Source of the DNA: Solibacillus sp045640265
Lineage (GTDB): Bacteria > Bacillota > Bacilli > Bacillales_A > Planococcaceae
Reading direction: 5' to 3'
DNA length: 20,343 bases
Assembly (NCBI GenBank): GCA_045640265.1
Contig: JAZUES010000172.1
Location: 1 to 20,343 of the forward strand
The notes beneath the pieces are model-generated. The model searched no databases, was not told where the DNA came from, and saw only the letters and a list, made by a program, of their open reading frames with translations. Position 1 is the stretch's first letter. Every line of letters begins with the position of its first letter. Shown here piece after piece: positions 6,867-13,520 of this stretch. A program made the position numbers and the translations under genes.

Positions 6867-7820
6867 GTGACAAAAAGGATTATCAGCTTTGGGGTAATTG
6901 CAGTTTTACTATTTGTAACAATTGTATATGCTTCAACGACAGGCAGTATTAAAATGTCATTTATTGAGTTTATTACAAGTTTGTTTGATGCGAATAATGA
7001 AAAAATGGCAGCAATTAAAGATTTACGCTTTCCGAGAATCCTTGTAGCCCTTTTTGCTGGTGCAGCGCTATCTGTAGCAGGCGTTTTATTGCAGGCAATT
7101 ATGCGTAACCCACTTGCGGATGCTGGATTTATTGGTATCTCAGCAGGGGCTGCATTTACAAAGTTATTTATCGTATCGTTCGTTCCAACGATGTTCTTTT
7201 TTTCTCCGATTGCTGCGTTTATCGGGGGGGCTATTGCATGTTTCCTAGTATTCTTACTATCATGGAAGTCAGGCTTAAATCCGTTGAAATTAATTTTAGT
7301 GGGGATTGCGATTAATGCGATGTTCTCTGGTTTAACAGAAGCAATGATAAATTTTGGTGCTTCTTCATCAGGTTCGATTACGTCGAATTTAACATTAAAA
7401 ACATGGGATGATGTTTCACTAATTATGACGTACGGAACGATTGGTTTAGTACTCGCTTTCGTTTTATATTCATGGTGCAATGTGTTAGTGCTATCTGATA
7501 AGACAGCAAAAAGTGTCGGCTTTAATGTAACGTGGGCACGAATTCTGATTGCCATTGTAGCGGTCATGTTAGCGGCATCTTCAGTTGTGGTAGCAGGTGT
7601 GATTTCATTCGTTGGTATTTTGGTACCACATATCGCACGTCGCTTAGTTGGCTATGATCACAAAGTATTGATTCCGTTTACAGCACTTTTGGGGGCCTTG
7701 TTAATTTTATTAGCGGATACGTTAGGTCGTACGATGTTTAGCCCGATGGAAATCCCTGCCTCTACGATTATGGCAATTATCGGGGGACCATTCTTAATAT
7801 TTTTACTTAGAAAAGAGTGA
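6867..7820 (+). CDS. isdF: Heme/iron ABC transporter permease, FecCD family (IsdF-like)
   Basis: Integral membrane permease of 317 residues, almost entirely hydrophobic, with the 9-10 helices usual for FecCD/BtuC proteins. Family hallmarks are LRFPRILVALFAGAALSVAG, NPLADAGFIGISAGA and the cytoplasmic coupling loop near GVISFVGILVPHIARRLVG. It would move heme delivered by the IsdE-like lipoprotein across the membrane. I prefer GTG 6867 because AAAGGG lies 8 bases upstream; an in-frame GTG at 6858 overlaps that RBS. The stop sits 8 bases before the ATPase start, so the two are coupled. A G7 run lies inside the gene at 7224-7230. Substrate assignment to heme rests on the neighbours; the family as a whole also carries siderophores and cobalamin. 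Confidence 0.88.
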   Translation: MTKRIISFGVIAVLLFVTIVYASTTGSIKMSFIEFITSLFDANNEKMAAIKDLRFPRILVALFAGAALSVAGVLLQAIMRNPLADAGFIGISAGAAFTKLFIVSFVPTMFFFSPIAAFIGGAIACFLVFLLSWKSGLNPLKLILVGIAINAMFSGLTEAMINFGASSSGSITSNLTLKTWDDVSLIMTYGTIGLVLAFVLYSWCNVLVLSDKTAKSVGFNVTWARILIAIVAVMLAASSVVVAGVISFVGILVPHIARRLVGYDHKVLIPFTALLGALLILLADTLGRTMFSPMEIPASTIMAIIGGPFLIFLLRKE

Positions 7821-7828
7821 CAAGCATA

Positions 7829-8599
7829 ATGGAAATTAAACAAATAGTTGTTTCACACGATGGCAAGACGCCCCATTTAAATGGAGTATCGACGCAAATT
7901 CCAAAAGGGAAAATTACGACAATCATTGGACCGAATGGCTGTGGAAAATCGACATTATTAAGTGTTATGTCACGCAATAACAAACCCCTTGAAGGAGTTG
8001 CGATGTTAGAAAATCGTGATTTAGTGGACTACAAGCCAAAAGAATTTGCGAGGAAGTTTGCAATCGTCTATCAGCAAAATGATATACCGACTGATTTAAC
8101 CGTAGAAAAATTGGTCATGTATGGACGCATGCCACATACGTCGATGTTCAAAAAAAGCTCAATTGAAGATGAGGAAGCTGTGACATGGGCATTAACGTGT
8201 ACAAATCTACTCGTAAAACGACATAATGATTTGTCTGCTTTGTCTGGTGGGGAACGTCAGCGTGTATGGATTGCGATGGCGCTTGCGCAAAAAACGGATG
8301 TCCTCTGTTTAGATGAACCAACGACGTATTTAGACATTTATTATCAATTAGAATTATTAGAGCTTGTGAAGCAATTGAATGCAGATTACGGTTTAACAAT
8401 TATCATGGTATTACATGATATTAACCAAGCTATCCGTTATAGTGACCATATTATTTTAATGAAAACTGGCCAGATTATTGCTGAAGGTAAACCGCGAGAT
8501 GTCATTACAAAAGATGTAATTAAAGAGGTATACGGTGTGAATTCAGTATTCCATGAGGATGATCAGCTAGGAATTTACATGATACCACTAGGAATTTAA
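7829..8599 (+). CDS. ABC transporter ATP-binding protein of the heme/iron uptake system
   Basis: Cytoplasmic ATPase of the FecE/FhuC group, 256 residues from ATG 7829. Visible motifs: Walker A GPNGCGKST (34-42), Q-loop YQQN (81-84), signature LSGGERQR (138-145), Walker B VLCLDE (158-163) and H-loop His196 in VLHD. All ATPase residues are intact. It powers the preceding permease. In S. aureus the IsdEF system lacks its own ATPase gene and is thought to borrow FhuC; here a dedicated one is encoded. A GTG at 7817 overlapping the permease stop (GTGA) would add four residues, but AGAAAAGAG is better placed for the ATG. The stop codon lies directly before the sortase ATG. Confidence 0.9.
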   Translation: MEIKQIVVSHDGKTPHLNGVSTQIPKGKITTIIGPNGCGKSTLLSVMSRNNKPLEGVAMLENRDLVDYKPKEFARKFAIVYQQNDIPTDLTVEKLVMYGRMPHTSMFKKSSIEDEEAVTWALTCTNLLVKRHNDLSALSGGERQRVWIAMALAQKTDVLCLDEPTTYLDIYYQLELLELVKQLNADYGLTIIMVLHDINQAIRYSDHIILMKTGQIIAEGKPRDVITKDVIKEVYGVNSVFHEDDQLGIYMIPLGI

Positions 8600-8600
8600 T

Positions 8601-9278
8601 ATGCGAAAATGGATTCGATTCGCAAGCGTCGTTGTCATAGTGATATGCGCAGGTGTGCTCGTCAATTATTTTTATAGCTATATAAAGGTGGACAAAGAGC
8701 TTGAATCAGCGCTGAAAATTGTCGAAACGAGTAAGCTTGAAACATTGCAACAGCAAAATGAAAATATTATTGGCTGGTTATCTTTAGAGGATAGTCGATT
8801 AAATAATCCGGTATTACAAACGGATAATAATGAGTTTTATTTAAAACATAACTACTTAAATGAAAAGAGTCGCGGAGGCAGTATTTTCATGGATTATCGT
8901 AATGTTGGCATGTTGGATCAACACACGATTTTTTATGGGCATGTTTTACGGAATGGCTCAATGTTTGGTGAGCTAGCGAAGTACTCTGATCAACAATATG
9001 CCACGGAGCATCCGTTTTTTCTTTACAAAACCAAGGATAAAACATATACATTAGAAGTATTTGCTGCCTATGAAACGACAACGGAACATTATTATTTAGA
9101 AACCAAATTTACCGATGAAACATTTGGTCAATTTTTAATAGCTATTCAAAGTCGTTCCGTTATATCGATGCCCGTAGAAGTTAGTGTACAAGATCGAATT
9201 GTCACATTTTCAACTTGCACGACATCGGCAAATGACATTGAACGCTTTGTTGTTCATGCAAAAGTTATCCTACAATAG
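8601..9278 (+). CDS. srtB: Class B sortase (SrtB)
   Basis: Membrane-bound transpeptidase, 225 residues: an N-terminal membrane anchor (about 6-26), then the sortase domain. Catalytic residues are His114 (in FYGHVLRNGSMF), Cys206 (in TFSTCT) and Arg215 (in NDIERFVVHA), the His-Cys-Arg triad in its usual order. The YGHVxxxGxMF motif and the insert between it and the Cys are typical of class B enzymes, which anchor NEAT proteins such as IsdC through NPxTN-type signals. The likely substrate is the NPETS-bearing NEAT protein at 3026. The ATG follows the ATPase stop immediately (TAATATG), so expression is tied to the ABC genes; AGGA lies about 6 bases upstream. The SLH-NEAT protein has no sorting signal and should not be a substrate. 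Confidence 0.92.
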   Translation: MRKWIRFASVVVIVICAGVLVNYFYSYIKVDKELESALKIVETSKLETLQQQNENIIGWLSLEDSRLNNPVLQTDNNEFYLKHNYLNEKSRGGSIFMDYRNVGMLDQHTIFYGHVLRNGSMFGELAKYSDQQYATEHPFFLYKTKDKTYTLEVFAAYETTTEHYYLETKFTDETFGQFLIAIQSRSVISMPVEVSVQDRIVTFSTCTTSANDIERFVVHAKVILQ

Positions 9279-9330
9279 CCTAGTGCTCGAAGGATTAAAT
9301 TATTGAACAAGAAAATTAAGAGGTGAGATT

Positions 9331-10161
9331 ATGAAAAATGCCAAAAAACTAATGGCCGTTTTACTAGTTGCAAGCGTATTAACTGCCTGTAATTCGAAAG
9401 AGGAAGAAACGGTAGCGCCTATAGAACCTGTTGAACAAGAAGAAGTTAAGATTGAAGTAGCAGCTGAAGCGGACCAATATAAAGCATTCGTTGCCAGACA
9501 AATGGATGATTTTGTGAAGGATACAGATCTACTTGCATCACTTGTTAAAGAAGGTAAGTTAGAGGAAGCACAAAAACTTTATCCACTTGTAACGATGTAT
9601 TATGAGCGTATGCAACCAATTGTACCTGAATTTGAAGACCTTGATGAAAAAATCAACGCATCCTTAGAAAAAGGCAAAGAAAGTGAAGGGTCGGGCTTTG
9701 CTCGCTTAGCATTCGGTTTATTTAACGAAAAGAAAACAGTGGGCTATGAGGAAGTAGCAGAGAAATTAGCAACGGATGTCAAAGAATTGAAGACACAATT
9801 ATCTACGATTGATGTCACACAAAATAATGTATTAGCATTAACGGTTGAGATGTTTGATCGATTCGCTAACGAGCGTTTAACAAACGGAAGTGATGCGAAC
9901 AACGAAGTATACGCAGCAAAAGCACAAACAGAGGTAGCAGAAGAAATAGTGAAGATCTTTATGAGCCGCACAACACCTGAGAGCGCGGCAAAAGCAACGG
10001 AACGAATTGGTGCATTAAATGAGACTATTGCCTATTACGAAGTTGGTAAAGAAGATTACGTGAATTACAGCTTCTTCACAAGTAAGCAAAAAGAAGAGCT
10101 GACAACAGCTATCAATAACGTAAAAGATGCCTTACAACAAATGAATGACACACTGAAATAA
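9331..10161 (+). CDS. EfeO/EfeM-like (imelysin, M75) lipoprotein with lost HxxE motif
   Basis: Lipoprotein of 276 residues: signal peptide with lipobox LTAC (Cys20), an acidic linker to about residue 45, then an all-helical domain. Residues 50-130 resemble the M75/EfeO domain: YKAFVARQMDDFVKDT, then an AQKLYPLVTMYYERMQPIVP segment, then FEDLD and GFARLAFGLF. In EfeO and imelysin proteins the last segment reads GxHRxEyaLW, with HxxE as the metal-binding motif. Here it is Ala124-x-x-Ala127, so metal binding at that site is probably gone. EfeO proteins belong to EfeUOB iron importers; neither efeU nor efeB is nearby. Placement 52 bases after srtB, with RBS AGAGGTGA, suggests an accessory role in heme or iron handling at the membrane. 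The family call is by motif reading and is moderately sure. Confidence 0.7.
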   Translation: MKNAKKLMAVLLVASVLTACNSKEEETVAPIEPVEQEEVKIEVAAEADQYKAFVARQMDDFVKDTDLLASLVKEGKLEEAQKLYPLVTMYYERMQPIVPEFEDLDEKINASLEKGKESEGSGFARLAFGLFNEKKTVGYEEVAEKLATDVKELKTQLSTIDVTQNNVLALTVEMFDRFANERLTNGSDANNEVYAAKAQTEVAEEIVKIFMSRTTPESAAKATERIGALNETIAYYEVGKEDYVNYSFFTSKQKEELTTAINNVKDALQQMNDTLK

Positions 10162-10166
10162 AGTGA

Positions 10167-10182
10167 ACCCATAATTATGGGT
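10167..10182. repeat. 16-bp perfect palindrome
   Basis: ACCCATAATTATGGGT directly after the EfeO-like gene. No T-tract follows. The right half could instead pair with TCCCA at about 10191. Either a minor RNA hairpin at the 3' end of the message or a protein-binding site. Confidence 0.35.
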
Positions 10183-10217
10183 GATTCTACTCCCAGTGAA
10201 TGCCGGATAAAATTTCT

Positions 10218-10258
10218 AGACAATGTATGAAGAATATTTCTTTGTACATTGTCTTTTT
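10218..10258 (+). terminator. Rho-independent terminator ending the heme locus
   Basis: AGACAATGTA (10218-10227) pairs perfectly with TACATTGTCT (10245-10254); the loop can extend the stem through AAGAA-TAT-TTCTT. A run of five T follows. Confidence 0.85.
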
Positions 10259-10414
10259 GTAGTTAAGGAAACTTAAATTTCTTTCCCCTCGCGCTTTTCG
10301 ACTCCACCTACATCAATAAACAAATACTTTGTAAATATCTGAGACCGGTAATGCATACATTTATATACTGCCTAGAATAACAGAATGTAAATGAAGATTA
10401 GGAGGATATTACGT

Positions 10415-10942
10415 ATGGCAAATTGGAAAGTGGATCCATCGCATTCAAGTATTGATTTTCAAGTAAAGCATATGATGGTATCAAAAGTAAAAGGAACATT
10501 TGAATCGTTCTCTGCTAATGTAGAAGCAGAAAATCTAGAGGATTTAACGACTGCATCGATTGCATTTGATATTCAAACAGCATCGATTTCGACGAAAAGC
10601 GAAGATCGTGATAATCACTTGAAATCTCCAGACTTCCTTGATGTCGAAAAGTTTCCTTCTATCTCGTTCCAATCAAAGAGTATTACGGAATCAGGAGATG
10701 CATATCAAGTTTTAGGGGAATTAACGATTAAGGATACGAAAAAGCCTGTTGTATTTGAAGTTGAGTTTAATGGCAAAGGTACGAATCCTTGGGGCATTGA
10801 AGTATACGGATTTGAGGCCGAAACGAAAATTAATCGAGAAGACTTTAACTTAACGTGGAATAAGACACTTGAAACGGGCGGCGTACTTGTTGGGAAAGAT
10901 GTGAAAATTACTGTACAAATTGAATTGAATCCTGGCCAATAA
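10415..10942 (+). CDS. YceI-family lipocalin-like protein
   Basis: A 175-residue single-domain YceI protein. It begins with the family signature WKVDPSHSSIDFQVKHMMVS and contains the repeated beta-strand pattern of the family, including DRDNHLKSPDFLD and ELTIKDTKKPVV. YceI proteins form an extended lipocalin-like barrel; a Thermus homologue binds polyisoprenoid, and the role in Bacillales is unsettled. There is no signal peptide, so it is cytosolic here. I chose ATG 10415 because AGGAGG lies 9 bases upstream; an in-frame ATG at 10391 would put this RBS inside the coding region. It is monocistronic, between two strong terminators. No convincing promoter was found in the 155 bases upstream. Confidence 0.93.
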   Translation: MANWKVDPSHSSIDFQVKHMMVSKVKGTFESFSANVEAENLEDLTTASIAFDIQTASISTKSEDRDNHLKSPDFLDVEKFPSISFQSKSITESGDAYQVLGELTIKDTKKPVVFEVEFNGKGTNPWGIEVYGFEAETKINREDFNLTWNKTLETGGVLVGKDVKITVQIELNPGQ

Positions 10943-10956
10943 CAAATTCTATGTAC

Positions 10957-10996
10957 AACACTTCTATGCATTTTGGTTCACATAGAAGTGTTTTTT
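10957..10996 (+). terminator. Rho-independent terminator after yceI
   Basis: AACACTTCTATG (10957-10968) pairs perfectly with CATAGAAGTGTT (10981-10992), 12-nt loop, T-run to 10996. The gene on the other strand ends at 11020. Confidence 0.9.
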
Positions 10997-11019
10997 GTTC
11001 TTCTGTTAATATTTTATCA

Positions 11020-11526
11020 TCATTTAAATTGTTCATTTTTTTCATAAGCAGTCGCTAGTTGTTTTAAGTCGATGTATGTATAATTCTTCATTGTTGAAAG
11101 TGTTTGCTGATCAAAAGTTAATGTAAGCATTTCGGTATTTTTATTTTTAACAGGCATGAACCATTTTAATGTGAAATTTTCAATGTTTGGCACACGATAC
11201 AATTCTTTTACTATGTTGTAGCTGTCTTTTAAAAGTGTCTCTTCGGTTTGAAATTCACTTGCTTGCAACGAAAGTACAACATTTTGACTTTCTTGCGTCG
11301 GTATAATTTCAGTATGTAAAATGACATTTTCGATGAGCTGACTTACGACAATTTCAGAAACCTCGGTAATCGTTTGAACTTTCATCTTTTCAGGTGTTAG
11401 TTGTGCCTGTGCCTTATCGATTTTTTTCTGTTCAGCAGAATCTGACGTTTTAACGTAGTAAAAACTAGCACCAACAGCCATTAAAAGTATGAGCACAACA
11501 AGTATGATTTTAAGTAATTTATTCAA
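11020..11526 (-). CDS. Membrane-anchored protein of unknown function
   Basis: Unrecognised protein of 168 residues. It starts with a basic N-terminus (NKLLK) and one strongly hydrophobic helix (about residues 5-25), then a coiled, charged stretch rich in K, Q and E (about 27-50), then an extracytoplasmic domain with alternating strand-like segments. No lipobox or cleavage site is clear, so it is probably a single-pass anchored protein facing outward. The open frame continues upstream to 11685, but the extra 53 residues look non-coding. TTG at 11526 has AGGGGC about 9 bases upstream and gives a proper membrane anchor. The small gene at 11707 lies upstream in the same direction but is separated by a terminator. 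Similar proteins are usually annotated as hypothetical. Confidence 0.65.
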   Translation of the reverse strand: MNKLLKIILVVLILLMAVGASFYYVKTSDSAEQKKIDKAQAQLTPEKMKVQTITEVSEIVVSQLIENVILHTEIIPTQESQNVVLSLQASEFQTEETLLKDSYNIVKELYRVPNIENFTLKWFMPVKNKNTEMLTLTFDQQTLSTMKNYTYIDLKQLATAYEKNEQFK

Positions 11527-11668
11527 AATAAGGACGCCCCTATTCCATTTTTGTTCGCAATAAATTGAAACTTTAATCAAATGTTTTTTGATTTCCACTA
11601 TTGTTAGGTTGCAACAATCGGGCTTATACAGCAAGTTACTGCGTACCGTTATTATGCCATAAAAACGT

Positions 11669-11696
11669 AAAAAAAAGACCGCCAATTGTGACAGTC
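11669..11696 (-). terminator. Terminator of the 50-residue gene
   Basis: On the minus strand, GACTGT pairs with GCGGTC (two G-T pairs), loop CACAATTG, followed by eight T. It lies 11 bases after the stop of the small minus-strand gene. Confidence 0.65.
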
Positions 11697-11706
11697 CTTT
11701 AACGAG

Positions 11707-11859
11707 TTAAGTATTTTGTTCGTCATTAATAGTTGTGGCTGTTAATTCGTTGAAGTATAAAAATGATTCGTCCTCTAATTGTGCTAATTTTTGTTCATTT
11801 ACTCCGATAGATAATGGTCCAGAAAAAATTTCGCCCCACCAAGTTTCAGTAATAATCAT
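11707..11859 (-). CDS. Small acidic protein of 50 residues, unknown function
   Basis: Short gene on the minus strand with a full expression cassette: AAAGGGG 8-9 bases before an ATG at 11859, a 50-codon frame, and a terminator 11 bases after the stop. The product starts MIITETWWGEIFSGPLSIG and continues with an acidic, helix-prone C-terminal half (LAQLEDESFLYFNEL). It has no signal peptide, no cysteine and no membrane segment. The paired Trp and the Gly/Pro-rich start suggest a small folded or partner-binding domain. I do not recognise the family. Real-gene status rests on the RBS, the terminator and the biased composition. Confidence 0.55.
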   Translation of the reverse strand: MIITETWWGEIFSGPLSIGVNEQKLAQLEDESFLYFNELTATTINDEQNT

Positions 11860-12019
11860 GATTATAGCCCCTTTGTACGAATAGTATGTGTTAACTTTTC
11901 TCTGATTACTTGTTTTAATAAATAATTTTCGGTATGTCTAAACTTGTAAACCTCGCAATAAAATTGGCCCTTTAAAAATGATTCCTCCTTTCATGCAGGA
12001 ATTCGATAGAAAAGTGTAG

Positions 12020-12040
12020 TAGTTAATACTATAGTTAATA
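12020..12040. repeat. Direct repeat upstream of the aldehyde dehydrogenase gene
   Basis: TAGTTAATA occurs at 12020-12028 and 12032-12040, a 12-base spacing. It lies where the -35 region of the putative promoter would be, so it could be a regulator binding site; regulator unknown. Confidence 0.35.
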
Positions 12041-12052
12041 TGTGTGAACGGT

Positions 12053-12058
12053 TATAAT
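12053..12058 (+). promoter_or_regulatory. Candidate -10 box for the aldehyde dehydrogenase gene
   Basis: A perfect TATAAT lies 34 bases before the start codon. No -35 box resembling TTGACA lies 16-18 bases upstream; the direct repeat TAGTTAATA occupies that place, which would fit an activator-dependent promoter. Confidence 0.4.
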
Positions 12059-12092
12059 TTATGCATAGTTTTTCTAAGAAAGGATGAGAAAA

Positions 12093-13481
12093 ATGAATTT
12101 TTCTACATTAGATGTAGAGCAAATGATTTCCTTACAGCGTTCGTTTTATTTTACTGGCGCGACAAAGGATGTTGAATTCCGTAAGCAACAATTAGTGTTA
12201 TTAAAAGAAAATATAAAAAAATATGAGAACCAAGTCATCGAAGCATTAGCGTTAGATTTAAGGAAAAGTGAATTTGAAGCCTATTCAAATGAAGTTGGTA
12301 TTGTCTACGATAGCATTACCAATTTTTTAAAAAATATAAATAGCTGGATGAAACCAGAGCCGCTTAAAACGCCAATACACTTCCAACCGGCCAAAAGTTA
12401 TATTGTGCGTGAACCATATGGGGTTGCTTTAATTATTGGACCATTTAATTATCCATTCCAACTAGTGATGGAACCGTTAATTGGGGCAATTATTGGCGGA
12501 AATACGGCCATTGTAAAGCCTTCAGAAACAGCAGTTCACACAGCTGTTATCGTGAAAAAAATAATTGAAGATACTTTCCCAGAGAATTATGTACGTGTCG
12601 TAGAAGGTGAAAAGGAAGAAGTAACAGCGCTTATTCATGCACCGTTTGATTATATTTTCTTTACAGGTAGTGTAGCGGTTGGAAAAATCGTTGCCAAAGC
12701 TGCAGCTGAGCGTTTAACGCCAGTAGCACTTGAACTTGGAGGGAAAAGCCCTGTTATTGTCGATCAAACAGCTAACCTAGAAATAGCGGCAAAGCGTATC
12801 GCATGGGGAAAATTTAATAATACGGGGCAAACTTGTGTAGCACCAGATTACGTGCTCGTTCATGAATCGGTTGCGAGAAAGTTTAGCAAAATTATGAAAA
12901 AGACAATTCGTGAATTTTTCGGTGCAGATGCGCAAACGAGTCCAGATTATGGGCGCATTATTAATACACGCCAATTTGACCGTCTGCAAAGTATTTTAGA
13001 TCGTGAACGCGCTACTGTGACATTTGGTGGTGTAACAGATCGTGAAGATTTATACATCGAACCAACGATTTTAGAAAATGTTTCATGGGATAGTCCATCA
13101 ATGGAAGATGAATTATTTGGACCCATTTTACCAATGATGACGTATCAACAATTACCACAAGCAATTCATGAGATTCGCCAGTTACCGAAGCCATTAAGTG
13201 CGTATTTATTCTCTGAAAATGATAAAGCAATCGACTACTTCTTACGGGAACTTCCATTTGGAGGAGGCTGTATCAATGATGTCATTACACATGTAGCTAA
13301 TGGATATTTACCATTTGGTGGTGTTGGACCTTCAGGGGTGAAAGCATATCATGGAAAGGCAAGCTTTGAAAACTTCACGCATGCCAAATCAATTATGCAA
13401 CGTTCGAATAAATTGGAACTAGGCTTATTGTTCCCGCCATATAAACAAAAAGTGAAGCTCGTACGTACAATAATGAAATAA
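12093..13481 (+). CDS. Aldehyde dehydrogenase, class 3 / fatty-aldehyde type
   Basis: NAD(P)-dependent aldehyde oxidation enzyme of 462 residues. Conserved elements: GPFNYPFQL (oxyanion Asn119), GGNTAIVKPSE for cofactor binding, FTGSVAVGK, the general base Glu214 in ALELGGKSP and the nucleophile Cys248 in NTGQTCVAPDY. The short length (about 460 rather than 490) and the C-terminal hydrophobic/basic tail (LGLLFPPYKQKVKLV) place it with class 3 enzymes such as YwdH of B. subtilis, which act on medium or long-chain aldehydes. ATG 12093 is preferred because AAGGATGAG is well placed; the in-frame ATG at 12084 touches AAGAAAGG. Monocistronic, with a bidirectional terminator behind it. The natural substrate cannot be read from the sequence. 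Confidence 0.9.
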   Translation: MNFSTLDVEQMISLQRSFYFTGATKDVEFRKQQLVLLKENIKKYENQVIEALALDLRKSEFEAYSNEVGIVYDSITNFLKNINSWMKPEPLKTPIHFQPAKSYIVREPYGVALIIGPFNYPFQLVMEPLIGAIIGGNTAIVKPSETAVHTAVIVKKIIEDTFPENYVRVVEGEKEEVTALIHAPFDYIFFTGSVAVGKIVAKAAAERLTPVALELGGKSPVIVDQTANLEIAAKRIAWGKFNNTGQTCVAPDYVLVHESVARKFSKIMKKTIREFFGADAQTSPDYGRIINTRQFDRLQSILDRERATVTFGGVTDREDLYIEPTILENVSWDSPSMEDELFGPILPMMTYQQLPQAIHEIRQLPKPLSAYLFSENDKAIDYFLRELPFGGGCINDVITHVANGYLPFGGVGPSGVKAYHGKASFENFTHAKSIMQRSNKLELGLLFPPYKQKVKLVRTIMK

Positions 13482-13483
13482 TG

Positions 13484-13519
13484 AAAACTCCGTTGGCATC
13501 ATGCACAACGGAGTTTTTT
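13484..13519. terminator. Bidirectional terminator between convergent genes
   Basis: AACTCCGTTG (13486-13495) pairs with CAACGGAGTT (13506-13515), flanked by A-run on the left and T-run on the right. It serves the aldehyde dehydrogenase gene on the plus strand and the sensor kinase gene on the minus strand. Confidence 0.9.
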
Positions 13520-13520
13520 G

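Noticed and set aside
6701..7567. 288-residue minus-strand frame opposite the permease gene
   Set aside because: It mirrors a long, strongly coding plus-strand gene with clear FecCD motifs; composition (Ile/Thr/Asn-rich, no domain) is that of an antisense shadow.
11870..11995. Possible short minus-strand peptide after AAAGGAGG (containing FYCEVYKFRHTENYLLKQVI)
   Set aside because: The protein-like frame has no ATG, GTG or TTG near the RBS and is out of frame with the ATG AAA GGA GGA reading, which stops after 18 codons. Could be a decayed small gene, but support is too weak.
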